From contig CAWVRH010000006.1 in assembly GCA_963932545.1 (NCBI GenBank), positions 44,328 to 108,327 on the forward strand: a DNA stretch of 64,000 bases, given 5' to 3'. This stretch comes from UBA8337 sp963932545 (GTDB taxonomy: Bacteria; Pseudomonadota; Alphaproteobacteria; RS24). Under the pieces are notes generated by a model. The model did not search any database. It saw nothing but the letters and a program-made list of their open reading frames with translations, and was not told the DNA's origin. Both the position numbers and the translations under genes were made by a program. Below, one piece after another: positions 9,119-16,343 of the stretch (position 1 is its first letter; every line of letters begins with the position of its first letter).

Positions 9119-9949
9119 ATGCGTCAGCTAAAAGATAAAGTCTGTGTCATCACCGGAGCCAGCAGTGGCATCGGCGCTGCTTGTGCCAAAGCCATGGCCG
9201 CCGAAGGCGCCATCGTCATTGGGTGCGATTTACGTTTGGACATGCTGAAGGACGTCGCCAAAGAAATCAAAAAATCAGGCGGACGCATGGAAACCCATCA
9301 ATTGGATGTCTCCGACCGCGATGCCATGTTCGCGCTGGCCGCCAAGATTGAGAAAAAGCACGGCGGCGCAGATGTCGTGCTGAACAATGCAGGGGTTGCG
9401 CATGGCGCCACCGTTGAAGAAATGACCATGGATAATTTCCAATGGGTTATGGACATTGATTTCTGGGGCGTTGTGCATGGCACGCAAGCCTTCTTGCCGC
9501 ATATGATTAAGCGCGGCTCGGGACATATTGCCAATGTATCATCGATTTTTGGCCTCATCGGTGTGCCAACCCAAAGTGCTTATAATGCAGCTAAATTTGC
9601 GGTTCTCGGCTTCAGCGAAGCGCTTCGTCATGAAATGAGCGACCAAAATATTGGCGTCACCTGCATTCACCCAGGCGGCATTAACACCAATATCGTGCGC
9701 CATGCGCGCTTCCAGCAGGGCCCAGATATGGATAATGAACGTGACGAGGCTATTCAGCGGTTTCAACAATTCACCATCACGCAACCCGACGGAGCCGCCA
9801 AAGCTATTGTAAAGGGTATTAAGAAAAACAAGGCTCGTGTGCTTATCGGCCCGGATGCCTTGCTGGTTGATTGGGCACGACGCCTTTTCCCAACCCATTA
9901 CATGCGCGCCCTGCCATTCCTTAAAGACATCGGCAAAAAAGACGACTAG
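9119..9949 (+). CDS. Short-chain dehydrogenase/reductase (SDR)
   Basis: 276-residue classical SDR oxidoreductase. The Rossmann glycine motif GASSGIGAACAKA (residues about 13-25), NNAG, the catalytic serine in SSIFG, and YNAAK (Tyr-x-x-x-Lys) are all present. GCDLRLD after the second strand, with an aspartate there, favours NAD(H). The ribosome site GAGGAGACGTC precedes the ATG. It appears monocistronic after the gcrA terminator. Substrate cannot be told. Confidence 0.9.
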   Translation: MRQLKDKVCVITGASSGIGAACAKAMAAEGAIVIGCDLRLDMLKDVAKEIKKSGGRMETHQLDVSDRDAMFALAAKIEKKHGGADVVLNNAGVAHGATVEEMTMDNFQWVMDIDFWGVVHGTQAFLPHMIKRGSGHIANVSSIFGLIGVPTQSAYNAAKFAVLGFSEALRHEMSDQNIGVTCIHPGGINTNIVRHARFQQGPDMDNERDEAIQRFQQFTITQPDGAAKAIVKGIKKNKARVLIGPDALLVDWARRLFPTHYMRALPFLKDIGKKDD

Positions 9950-9999
9950 CCCCTACGCCAATTACCCCAGTTTGAAAAACGCGAAACCCGATTGATAGG

Positions 10000-10049
10000 T
10001 TGACGCGCCCTAGCCGACTGCCTATAAATCGCGAATGAGAATAATTCGC
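10000..10049 (+). promoter_or_regulatory. Sigma-70-type promoter with Fur/Mur-like operator
   Basis: TTGACG (10000-10005), a 17-bp spacer, and TATAAA (10023-10028) make a strong promoter. The inverted repeat GCGAATGAGAATAATTCGC (10031-10049) covers the expected start point. It resembles alphaproteobacterial Fur/Mur boxes, which suits an iron-binding protein gene. The repeat and promoter are seen; iron control is inferred. Confidence 0.6.
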
Positions 10050-10084
10050 AATTGCAAGACACAAGCGTAAAGGGAAAAGTTAAT

Positions 10085-11119
10085 ATGGCTTTTTTAAAAT
10101 CTGGCTTTTTCGTCATCTGTTCGCTGTGCGTGATTTTCACCTCCCCACTGATGGCCCGCGATACGCCCGCCGAAGTAAATGTTTATTCTTACCGTCAGCC
10201 TTTTTTGGTGGAGCCTTTGTTTAAGAAATTCACGGCTCAGACGGGTATTGCTGTCAAAGTTATCTTTGCCAAAAAGGGCCTCCTTGAACGGGTGAAGACC
10301 GAGGGCAAGCGCTCGCCTGCCGATGTTATTCTCACGACCGATATTGGCCGCCTGCATGCGGCGCGCGATGTTTCGCAAGCCGTTTCCTCATCTGTCTTGA
10401 AACGACATATTCCGGCCATCGCTCGCGGCGCAGAAGATAAATGGTTTGGCCTCACATGGCGCGCGCGCGTGGTCTATGCCTCCAACGCGCGGGTGCGCGA
10501 AACGAAATTGGCCTTTGAAGATTTAACCGATGCCAAATGGCGCGGCCGCATTTGCCTGCGCTCTGGCCAACACCCCTATAATGTCGCCTTGTTTGCCGCC
10601 CTTCTCGATTCCATGGGAGAGGCAAAGTTCAGAAAATGGCTAATCGGGCTGAAAGCTAATTTGGTAGCCAAGCCATCTGGCAATGACCGAGCCCAAGTGC
10701 GCCGTGTTTATGGCGGCGCGTGCGATTTGGCCATCGGCAATACTTATTATATGGGCAAAATGCAAACCAATGAGAAAAAGCCCGAGGAAAAAGACTGGGC
10801 GGCAAGCGTGCATATTATTTTCCCCGATATGCCAAACGGGGGCACGCATATGAATGTGTCTGGCATGGCTATGGCCAAACATGCGCCCAACCGAGCCAAT
10901 GCCCTGAAATTAATGGAGTTCTTAGTCTCCAAACCGGCGCAAGAATTATACGCGCAAGTCAATTATGAATACCCCACCCGGGCCGATGTGGCCGTGTCGC
11001 CCCGCGTCAAGAGCTGGGGCAAATTTACCCGCGATAGCACGCCGCTGGATAGCATTGGGTCTTTGCGCTTGCGCGCCAGCCAATTGGTCGATGAAACTGG
11101 CTTTAACGCCGGCCCCTAA
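10085..11119 (+). CDS. Fe(3+) ABC transporter periplasmic binding protein (FbpA/FutA-like)
   Basis: Binds ferric iron in the periplasm and delivers it to an ABC permease. The signal peptide is about residues 1-25 (hydrophobic stretch ending SPLMA). The mature part starts VNVYSYRQP, as in FbpA. The iron-ligand tyrosine pair appears in IGNTYYMGKM, and FPDMPNGGTHMNVSGMA matches the family. Start 10085 is chosen over an upstream ATG at 10052 because it begins the signal peptide. No permease or ATPase gene follows; the downstream gene is unrelated, so this is an orphan binding protein in the window. Confidence 0.88.
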   Translation: MAFLKSGFFVICSLCVIFTSPLMARDTPAEVNVYSYRQPFLVEPLFKKFTAQTGIAVKVIFAKKGLLERVKTEGKRSPADVILTTDIGRLHAARDVSQAVSSSVLKRHIPAIARGAEDKWFGLTWRARVVYASNARVRETKLAFEDLTDAKWRGRICLRSGQHPYNVALFAALLDSMGEAKFRKWLIGLKANLVAKPSGNDRAQVRRVYGGACDLAIGNTYYMGKMQTNEKKPEEKDWAASVHIIFPDMPNGGTHMNVSGMAMAKHAPNRANALKLMEFLVSKPAQELYAQVNYEYPTRADVAVSPRVKSWGKFTRDSTPLDSIGSLRLRASQLVDETGFNAGP

Positions 11120-11160
11120 TATGTCAGGCTTATCTTCTAGTTAATTTGGGAGATAAAATT

Positions 11161-11571
11161 ATGAAAATCACCGGTGGTTGCTATTGCGGCGATGTCCGCT
11201 ACGAAGCCGACGGCGAGGCCTTAATGAAAGTTCAGTGCCATTGCCGCGAATGCCAACATATATCTGGCGGAGGCGCTAATCTGATTGTCGGTGTCGCCGA
11301 CGCTGGCCTCAGCTATACAAAAGGCGGACCCGCCCAATTTAGCCGCGACGATATTGAGGGCGCCGTAACCCGCGAGTTTTGTGGCCGCTGTGGCACCCCC
11401 ATTTTAACACGGGTTCCGCAAAACCCAGGCGCGGTTTTCGTAAAAGTCGGCTCGATGGATCGGCCAGAAGATTTCGGCGGCCCCGATGTGGCCATTCATA
11501 CGGATGATAAATATGACTTCCATGTGATTGCCGAGGGCGTGACGCAATTTGGCAAATTGCCCCCGATGTAA
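11161..11571 (+). CDS. GFA / CENP-V domain protein
   Basis: 136-residue small zinc protein of the glutathione-dependent formaldehyde-activating (Gfa-like) family. Zinc ligands are visible as CYCG, CHCREC and FCGRCG. The start at 11161 has GGGAGA seven bases upstream; a TTG at 11146 would add five residues and is less likely. Most members have no proven reaction, so only the family can be named. Confidence 0.85.
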   Translation: MKITGGCYCGDVRYEADGEALMKVQCHCRECQHISGGGANLIVGVADAGLSYTKGGPAQFSRDDIEGAVTREFCGRCGTPILTRVPQNPGAVFVKVGSMDRPEDFGGPDVAIHTDDKYDFHVIAEGVTQFGKLPPM

Positions 11572-11591
11572 AAGTCTCGAGGGAAGAGAAT

Positions 11592-11624
11592 AAAAAAGCC
11601 CCGGCGCTGCAAGCAGCGCCGGGG
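11592..11624 (-). terminator. Terminator of the torF-glnK-amtB operon
   Basis: Perfect stem GCCCCGGCGCTGC / GCAGCGCCGGGG (11598-11624) with loop AA. On the minus strand it runs into TTTTTTA. There is no T tract on the plus strand, so it serves amtB. Confidence 0.9.
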
Positions 11625-11651
11625 TCAAATCTCTCGTCTTGTTTGGGGGTA

Positions 11652-12974
11652 TTAACGAGAGAATTCGGGGTAAGCTTCGATACCTAGTTCCGATTTATCC
11701 AAACCGATCAGCTCTTCTTCCTCATCGACCCGAATGCCGATGGTGACTTTGAGCAGGCTCCACAAGATGCCACTGGCAATCACGGTGAAGGCCCCGACGC
11801 TAACAACACCTATGGCTTGCACGCCGTAAGACGCATCGCTATTGGTGAGGGGAACAATCATCGTGCCCCAGATGCCGCACACAAGGTGAGCTGGAATGGC
11901 GCCGACCACGTCGTCGATTTTCAGCTTATCCAGCAATGGCACGGCCAAGACGACCAGCAATCCACCGATACCGCCGATGAAGACGGCCGAGCCGATAGAT
12001 GGGGTCAGCGGTTCTGCGGTGATGGAAACCAGCCCACCGATGGCACCATTGAGGGCCATGGTCAGGTCTACTTTTCCATAGAGGGCTTGCGATACCAGAC
12101 CCGCCACCACAACACCGCCGGCGGCTGCCATATTGGTGTTGATGAAGATGTTGGAGATAGCTGCCGCATCGGCACCCGAACCCAGAGCCAGTTGCGAGCC
12201 GCCGTTAAAGCCGAACCAACCGAGCCACAAGATGAAGGTGCCCAAAGTGGCGAGCGTCATGTTGGAGCCTGGCATCGGGTTAACCTGGCCATTGGGGCCA
12301 TATTTGCCTGTGCGAGCGCCAAGAACAATAGCCCCCACAAGAGCCGCCCAACCACCGGTTGAGTGAACCAAGGTAGAGCCTGCAAAGTCAGAGAAGCCCA
12401 TGGCGTCGAGGAAACCTGTGCCCCATTCCCAGCTACCTACGATTGGATAAATAAAGCCGGTCAAGAACAGCGTGAAGATTAGGAATGGCCATAGTTTCAT
12501 GCGCTCCGCAATCGTGCCAGACACGATAGAGGCGGTGGTGGCGCAAAAGACCATTTGGAAGAACCAATCAGAGCCGGCCGCATAGCCGCCTTCAAAATTG
12601 GGGGCGTCGCCCGCAATAGCACTATCATCGGCCGACCAGACACTGAACAATTCGCCAAGGTAGCCGCCCTCTTCGATGCCATACATAAGGTTATAGCCGA
12701 CCAGCCAATACATCAGACCCGCGATAGAAAACAGCGAGATGTTTTTGAAGCAGATAGTGGCGACGTTTTTCGATCGCACCATGCCGCTCTCCAGCATGGC
12801 AAACCCGGCCGCCATAAACATGACCAGAAACCCACAAACCAAAAACAAAAACGTGTTGAAGACATAAGCCGTCTCGGGGGTGACCTGAGCCGTGGCTGGA
12901 CTTGCGATTAGCGCGAGCCCTGCCCCCATGGTGAGGGATTTAAGGCTCAGCGATTTTAAGTTACTCATAAACAT
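11652..12974 (-). CDS. amtB: Ammonium transporter
   Basis: Amt/MEP/Rh channel of 440 residues in the inner membrane. It has a cleavable signal peptide (ending ASPATA), a known feature of many proteobacterial Amt proteins, then eleven membrane segments. The family motif DFAGSTLVHSTGGWAALVGA and the later GAIPAHLVCGIWGT, containing a pore histidine, are present. It follows glnK with an 11-bp gap; GlnK blocks the Amt pore under nitrogen sufficiency. Third gene of a sigma-54-type operon. Confidence 0.96.
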   Translation of the reverse strand: MFMSNLKSLSLKSLTMGAGLALIASPATAQVTPETAYVFNTFLFLVCGFLVMFMAAGFAMLESGMVRSKNVATICFKNISLFSIAGLMYWLVGYNLMYGIEEGGYLGELFSVWSADDSAIAGDAPNFEGGYAAGSDWFFQMVFCATTASIVSGTIAERMKLWPFLIFTLFLTGFIYPIVGSWEWGTGFLDAMGFSDFAGSTLVHSTGGWAALVGAIVLGARTGKYGPNGQVNPMPGSNMTLATLGTFILWLGWFGFNGGSQLALGSGADAAAISNIFINTNMAAAGGVVVAGLVSQALYGKVDLTMALNGAIGGLVSITAEPLTPSIGSAVFIGGIGGLLVVLAVPLLDKLKIDDVVGAIPAHLVCGIWGTMIVPLTNSDASYGVQAIGVVSVGAFTVIASGILWSLLKVTIGIRVDEEEELIGLDKSELGIEAYPEFSR

Positions 12975-12985
12975 AAATCTGCTCC

Positions 12986-13324
12986 TTACAATGCAGCAGG
13001 GCCGGTTTCACCTGTCCGAATACGGACAGCTTCTTCGACATTTAAGACAAAAATTTTGCCGTCACCAATTTTCTCGGTGATGGCACTCTCGCGAATGGCG
13101 GCGCAGGCAGCTTCTACCTGCTCGTCATCGACGACAATTTCTAGCCGTACTTTCGGCAAGAAATTTACTTCATATTCAGCACCGCGATAAATCTCGGTCT
13201 GACCTTTTTGGCGTCCGAAGCCTTTGACTTCGGACGCTGTCATGGCTTCCACACCGGCTGCAGTTAACGCTTCGCGAACAGCATCCAGCTTGAAAGGTTT
13301 GACGATGGCTAAGATAAGTTTCAT
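12986..13324 (-). CDS. glnK: Nitrogen regulatory protein P-II
   Basis: 112-residue P-II trimer subunit that senses 2-oxoglutarate, ATP and glutamine state. It starts MKLILAIVKPFKLDAVREAL. The T-loop GFGRQKGQTEIYRGAEYEV contains the uridylylatable tyrosine equivalent to Tyr51 (in RGAEY). GDGKIFV and RIRTGE match the C-terminal signatures. Position upstream of amtB argues for GlnK rather than GlnB. Confidence 0.95.
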   Translation of the reverse strand: MKLILAIVKPFKLDAVREALTAAGVEAMTASEVKGFGRQKGQTEIYRGAEYEVNFLPKVRLEIVVDDEQVEAACAAIRESAITEKIGDGKIFVLNVEEAVRIRTGETGPAAL

Positions 13325-13350
13325 TGGGAGGAACCTTAGTTAAGTTGAAA

Positions 13351-14013
13351 TTAGAAGCTTTGGCCCCAAGAAATGATGGCGCGTGTGTCATCGCCTTCAT
13401 CACTGGATACCGTGAACGTCATGTCACCTTTGGACAAGGAAATGGACGTATCTTCGTCACTATCGGCGGTTTCAAATTCTTCGTTACCGTAATGTAACGA
13501 CACGGTTAGCTCATCATTGAGTGCAAATTCATAGTCAACCGACACATATGTGCCTTCTTCGTCGTCTACCGCGTCATCTTTGGCGCTTTCTAGAATGTAG
13601 TAAGATACCGAGGCTGAGCCATAAGACGCCGAAACGTAAATGTCTGCGAAATCAAGCGTGCTATCCGCCGCACCTGGATACATGTAAGAGATGTAACCAA
13701 GCTCTAGGCCTACGCCGTTAACTTCGGTCGAGTAGCTGGCATATAGGTCAGCTTCGTAACTAGCGCTGTCATCGTTTTCATCGCGATTGCCACCCAGCGA
13801 GCCGATCCATGTACCGGCTGCGAAACCGTTACCGAAATCGACATCTAGGCCGCCGGAAAGACTTGCGTCACCGAAAGATTGGGTTTGGCCGCGCCAGATG
13901 TAATCTGTCGTTGCGCCAACATTGCCGCTAATCTCTGCTGCAGAAGCTACGCCAGTCAACATGGTTGTCGCCAAAAGGGCGGTAGCGATGGATTTTTTCG
14001 AAATAATAGTCAT
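13351..14013 (-). CDS. TorF-family putative porin (nitrogen-controlled operon)
   Basis: 220-residue outer-membrane barrel of the alphaproteobacterial TorF/TIGR02001 family. Signal peptide about residues 1-25 (ending GVASA). The mature start EISGNVGATTDYIWRGQTQS is typical. Short alternating strands with acidic turns follow, and the protein ends in SWGQSF with a terminal phenylalanine. Start 14013 is chosen because the ATG begins the signal peptide and is preceded by AAAGGAGAATGTAAA. First gene of torF-glnK-amtB, which suggests a role in passage of nitrogen compounds across the outer membrane (inference). Confidence 0.85.
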   Translation of the reverse strand: MTIISKKSIATALLATTMLTGVASAAEISGNVGATTDYIWRGQTQSFGDASLSGGLDVDFGNGFAAGTWIGSLGGNRDENDDSASYEADLYASYSTEVNGVGLELGYISYMYPGAADSTLDFADIYVSASYGSASVSYYILESAKDDAVDDEEGTYVSVDYEFALNDELTVSLHYGNEEFETADSDEDTSISLSKGDMTFTVSSDEGDDTRAIISWGQSF

Positions 14014-14050
14014 TTTACATTCTCCTTTAGCATTAGTGCTGCCATCTATA

Positions 14051-14066
14051 TGCAATTTCCGTGCCA
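14051..14066 (-). promoter_or_regulatory. Sigma-54 (RpoN) promoter of torF-glnK-amtB
   Basis: On the minus strand TGGCACGGAAATTGCA matches the consensus TGGCACG-N4-TTGCA completely. The -12 GC is about 40 bases upstream of the torF ATG. An activator such as NtrC is expected; a long inverted repeat (TTTAGGCA/TGCCTAAA) at 14145-14189, about 90-130 bp upstream, could be its site but does not look like the standard NtrC box. Confidence 0.9.
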
Positions 14067-14127
14067 AATAAAAAAAGCCGCTGATTCTGGCGGCGGAATA
14101 AAAAAAGGAGCCCGAAGGCTCCTTTTT
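14067..14127 (-). terminator. Two tandem terminators between the DUF962 gene and the sigma-54 promoter
   Basis: GGAGCC-cgaa-GGCTCC (14107-14122) has A/T tracts on both sides and can work in both directions. GCCGC/GCGGC (14077-14094) is followed on the minus strand by TTTTTTTATT (14067-14076). Together they shield the RpoN promoter from read-through. Confidence 0.75.
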
Positions 14128-14196
14128 CATCTCTTTAAATGACTAATATTTAGGCAGTAAATTAATTATATGAATTATGCCTAAAATATAGACAGT

Positions 14197-14544
14197 TTAT
14201 GTCTTGATACCCAATTGCTGTAACTGTGGGCCTAGGCGACCGGTGATAAACAAAAAATACATTTTGAAATCACCCGCCAAAGACCAAAGCGGATAGGTAA
14301 AGGTTGCGGGGCGGTTTTTCTCGATGAAAAAATGTCCGACCCAAGCAAAGAAATAGCCAACCAAGGGCATGAACCAAAGGTAGCTCAGCTCGCCTGTGTA
14401 AATGGCGGCCACAGCAATAGCGATTACCAGGCTGGTGCCAATATAATGCAAGGCTCGGCACACGGGGTGGGCGTGCTCGCGCAAATAATACGGGAAAAAG
14501 CTCGCAAAGTCGGTGGGTGGGGCAGCTTCATATTTATTACTCAT
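14197..14544 (-). CDS. DUF962 / Mpo1-like membrane protein
   Basis: 115 residues. The family signature HPVCRALHYIGTSL near the start, then about three hydrophobic segments and a VGHFFIEKNRPATFTYPLWSL block, match DUF962 (YGL010w/Mpo1-like). Yeast Mpo1 is an iron-dependent dioxygenase acting on 2-hydroxy fatty acids; whether this bacterial member does so is unknown. It is 11 bp downstream of a fatty-acid-hydroxylase-superfamily gene, so a joint lipid role is plausible. Confidence 0.85.
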   Translation of the reverse strand: MSNKYEAAPPTDFASFFPYYLREHAHPVCRALHYIGTSLVIAIAVAAIYTGELSYLWFMPLVGYFFAWVGHFFIEKNRPATFTYPLWSLAGDFKMYFLFITGRLGPQLQQLGIKT

Positions 14545-14555
14545 AGCAAGTCTCC

Positions 14556-15359
14556 TTAAGAGTTTTTGGTGCGGATGAGGGGCCAGAACAATTGCTCGCC
14601 CACAGAGGTGTCAGGCAGGTTTTCAACGCCATAGCTGGGCGGCCGCTGGCGGCTAATTTTGGCCGTGCCAAACAAGACATCCCAAAAGAACAATAAGTTT
14701 CCATAATTGCCTTTATAATGGGTAATGCCGTCGTCTTTATGGCGTCCATGGTGCATGGAATGGGTCGACGGAGTCGAGATAACCCGCTCCACAACCCACA
14801 TGAGCGGGGATAGAGCTTTGATTTTATAAAGTGGCGCATCCCACTGAACATCGCAATGCGCGCCCGTGATGATGGTTAATTTCGCCACAATATAAAACGC
14901 ATAGACCCAGCCAAAGCCGAGATAGACCATAATGGCCGGGCCCCAAATCGACGGCATAATGAGATAGTAAAGAATGGAATTGCGATAGACGAGGCGCACA
15001 CTCATGTAGCCTGAATTATGGTGCGGGCGGTGCAGCTTGTATAAAAACGGAACGCTATGCGACAAGCGATGCCACCAATATTGCAACATGTCTTCAAACA
15101 CCAGAAACATAGCAATCTGAGCCGGTATAGCCCAATGCACCAGCGCATTTTCATATTGTGGCAAATAGGCTGTGCCCAAATATTGCACCGAAGCAAGGAT
15201 GAACGGCTGGGTGAAAATCAAAAGCGCTAAGGTCGAAACCAACTCAACTAGGCCATCGCCTTTCACGGCGTCGGTTTTGCGAAACAGACCCACGCGGGCC
15301 ATTTCAAAAATAGAAAAGGCAACAAATATGCATAAAATAGCAATAACTTCCGGTTTCAT
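14556..15359 (-). CDS. Sterol desaturase / fatty acid hydroxylase superfamily protein
   Basis: 267-residue membrane di-iron oxidase. Histidine clusters are HRLSH, HRPHH and HSMHH, the arrangement that binds the di-iron centre, between several hydrophobic segments. Start 15359 is chosen over 15371 because GGGAG lies five bases before it. It is in one unit with the DUF962 gene. Substrate not predictable; sterols are not implied by the family name in bacteria. Confidence 0.9.
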   Translation of the reverse strand: MKPEVIAILCIFVAFSIFEMARVGLFRKTDAVKGDGLVELVSTLALLIFTQPFILASVQYLGTAYLPQYENALVHWAIPAQIAMFLVFEDMLQYWWHRLSHSVPFLYKLHRPHHNSGYMSVRLVYRNSILYYLIMPSIWGPAIMVYLGFGWVYAFYIVAKLTIITGAHCDVQWDAPLYKIKALSPLMWVVERVISTPSTHSMHHGRHKDDGITHYKGNYGNLLFFWDVLFGTAKISRQRPPSYGVENLPDTSVGEQLFWPLIRTKNS

Positions 15360-15448
15360 AATCACTCCCATGAATGGTTTTCATCATAGCCTAGTTAAAT
15401 TTTCGCGCCAAGCGGCCAGCGTCAAATTATGCCTTTTTGGGCTGGCAA

Positions 15449-15477
15449 TTGACACGAGCCAGCGCGCCATGTTCAAT
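15449..15477 (+). promoter_or_regulatory. Likely promoter of the crotonase gene
   Basis: TTGACA (15449-15454), 17-bp spacer, TTCAAT (15472-15477), 33 bp before the ATG at 15510. The -35 is perfect and the -10 matches four of six. Confidence 0.5.
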
Positions 15478-15509
15478 GCTTTCCATATTTCATCAAAAGG
15501 AGTCTCAAA

Positions 15510-16280
15510 ATGAGTGACACACAAGAAGTATTGGTCGACATCGCTGAAGGCGTAATGACCATCACCATGAACCGTCCGCAAGCCAAGAATGCTATGAACA
15601 AATCAATGGCAGAAGGCATCTCGGCAGCAATCGACGAATTTGAAGGCAACGCCGATATCCGCGTCGCTATCTTGACCGGCAATGGCGGCACGTTCTGCTC
15701 CGGCATGGATTTGAAAGGCTTTCTAGCCGGCGAAACCCCAACCGTACCGGGCCGTGGCTTTGGCGGCATTTCCCATTACTCGCCAGCCAAGCCCCTGATT
15801 GCCGCTACCGAAGGCTATGCCCTTGCCGGTGGTTTCGAATTGGTTCTGGCTTGCGATTTGGTTGTCGCTTCCCAGACATCTAAATTTGGTCTGCCAGAAG
15901 TAAAGCGCTCTCTGGTGGCTGGTGCTGGCGGTGTATTCCGTCTGCCGCAGCAAATCCCCCAGCGCATTGCCATGGAAATGGTTATGACGGGCGATCACTA
16001 TTCTGCGGAACGCATGTATGAAGTGGGGCTCATCAACTCCATCACCGAAGAAGGCAAAGCGCTAGACGGTGCCAAAGAATTGGCCGCACGCATTGCTGGC
16101 AACGGGCCTCTGGCCACGGCAGCTTCTAAAAAAATCATGCAAGAATATAAAACTTGGCCGCATGATGAAATTTGGAAACGCCAGCAAGTTATTATGGATC
16201 CAGTTTTTGCTTCCAAAGATGCTCACGAAGGTGCGACGGCGTTCGCAGAAAAACGTGCGCCTGTTTGGAAGGGCGAATAA
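15510..16280 (+). CDS. Enoyl-CoA hydratase/isomerase (crotonase) family
   Basis: 256 residues. The oxyanion-hole segments GNGGTFCSGMDLKGF and AATEGYALAGGFELVLACDLVVAS are those of crotonases, and FGLPEVKRSLVAGAGG carries the usual catalytic-glutamate region. It ends in AFAEKRAPVWKGE. The ribosome site AAAAGGAG precedes the ATG. Acts on CoA thioesters; the exact step (hydratase or isomerase) cannot be assigned. Confidence 0.9.
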   Translation: MSDTQEVLVDIAEGVMTITMNRPQAKNAMNKSMAEGISAAIDEFEGNADIRVAILTGNGGTFCSGMDLKGFLAGETPTVPGRGFGGISHYSPAKPLIAATEGYALAGGFELVLACDLVVASQTSKFGLPEVKRSLVAGAGGVFRLPQQIPQRIAMEMVMTGDHYSAERMYEVGLINSITEEGKALDGAKELAARIAGNGPLATAASKKIMQEYKTWPHDEIWKRQQVIMDPVFASKDAHEGATAFAEKRAPVWKGE

Positions 16281-16314
16281 GCTCGCATTCAGAGATCAGA
16301 AAAAACAATATGGA

Positions 16315-16343
16315 AAGGGCGCTCTATCGAGCGCCCTTTTTTT
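16315..16343. terminator. Shared bidirectional terminator
   Basis: AAGGGCGCT / AGCGCCCTT stem (about 16315-16337) followed by TTTTTTT on plus. It lies between the convergent crotonase and FecR-domain genes, and the stop codon of the latter is inside the T tract. Confidence 0.85.
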
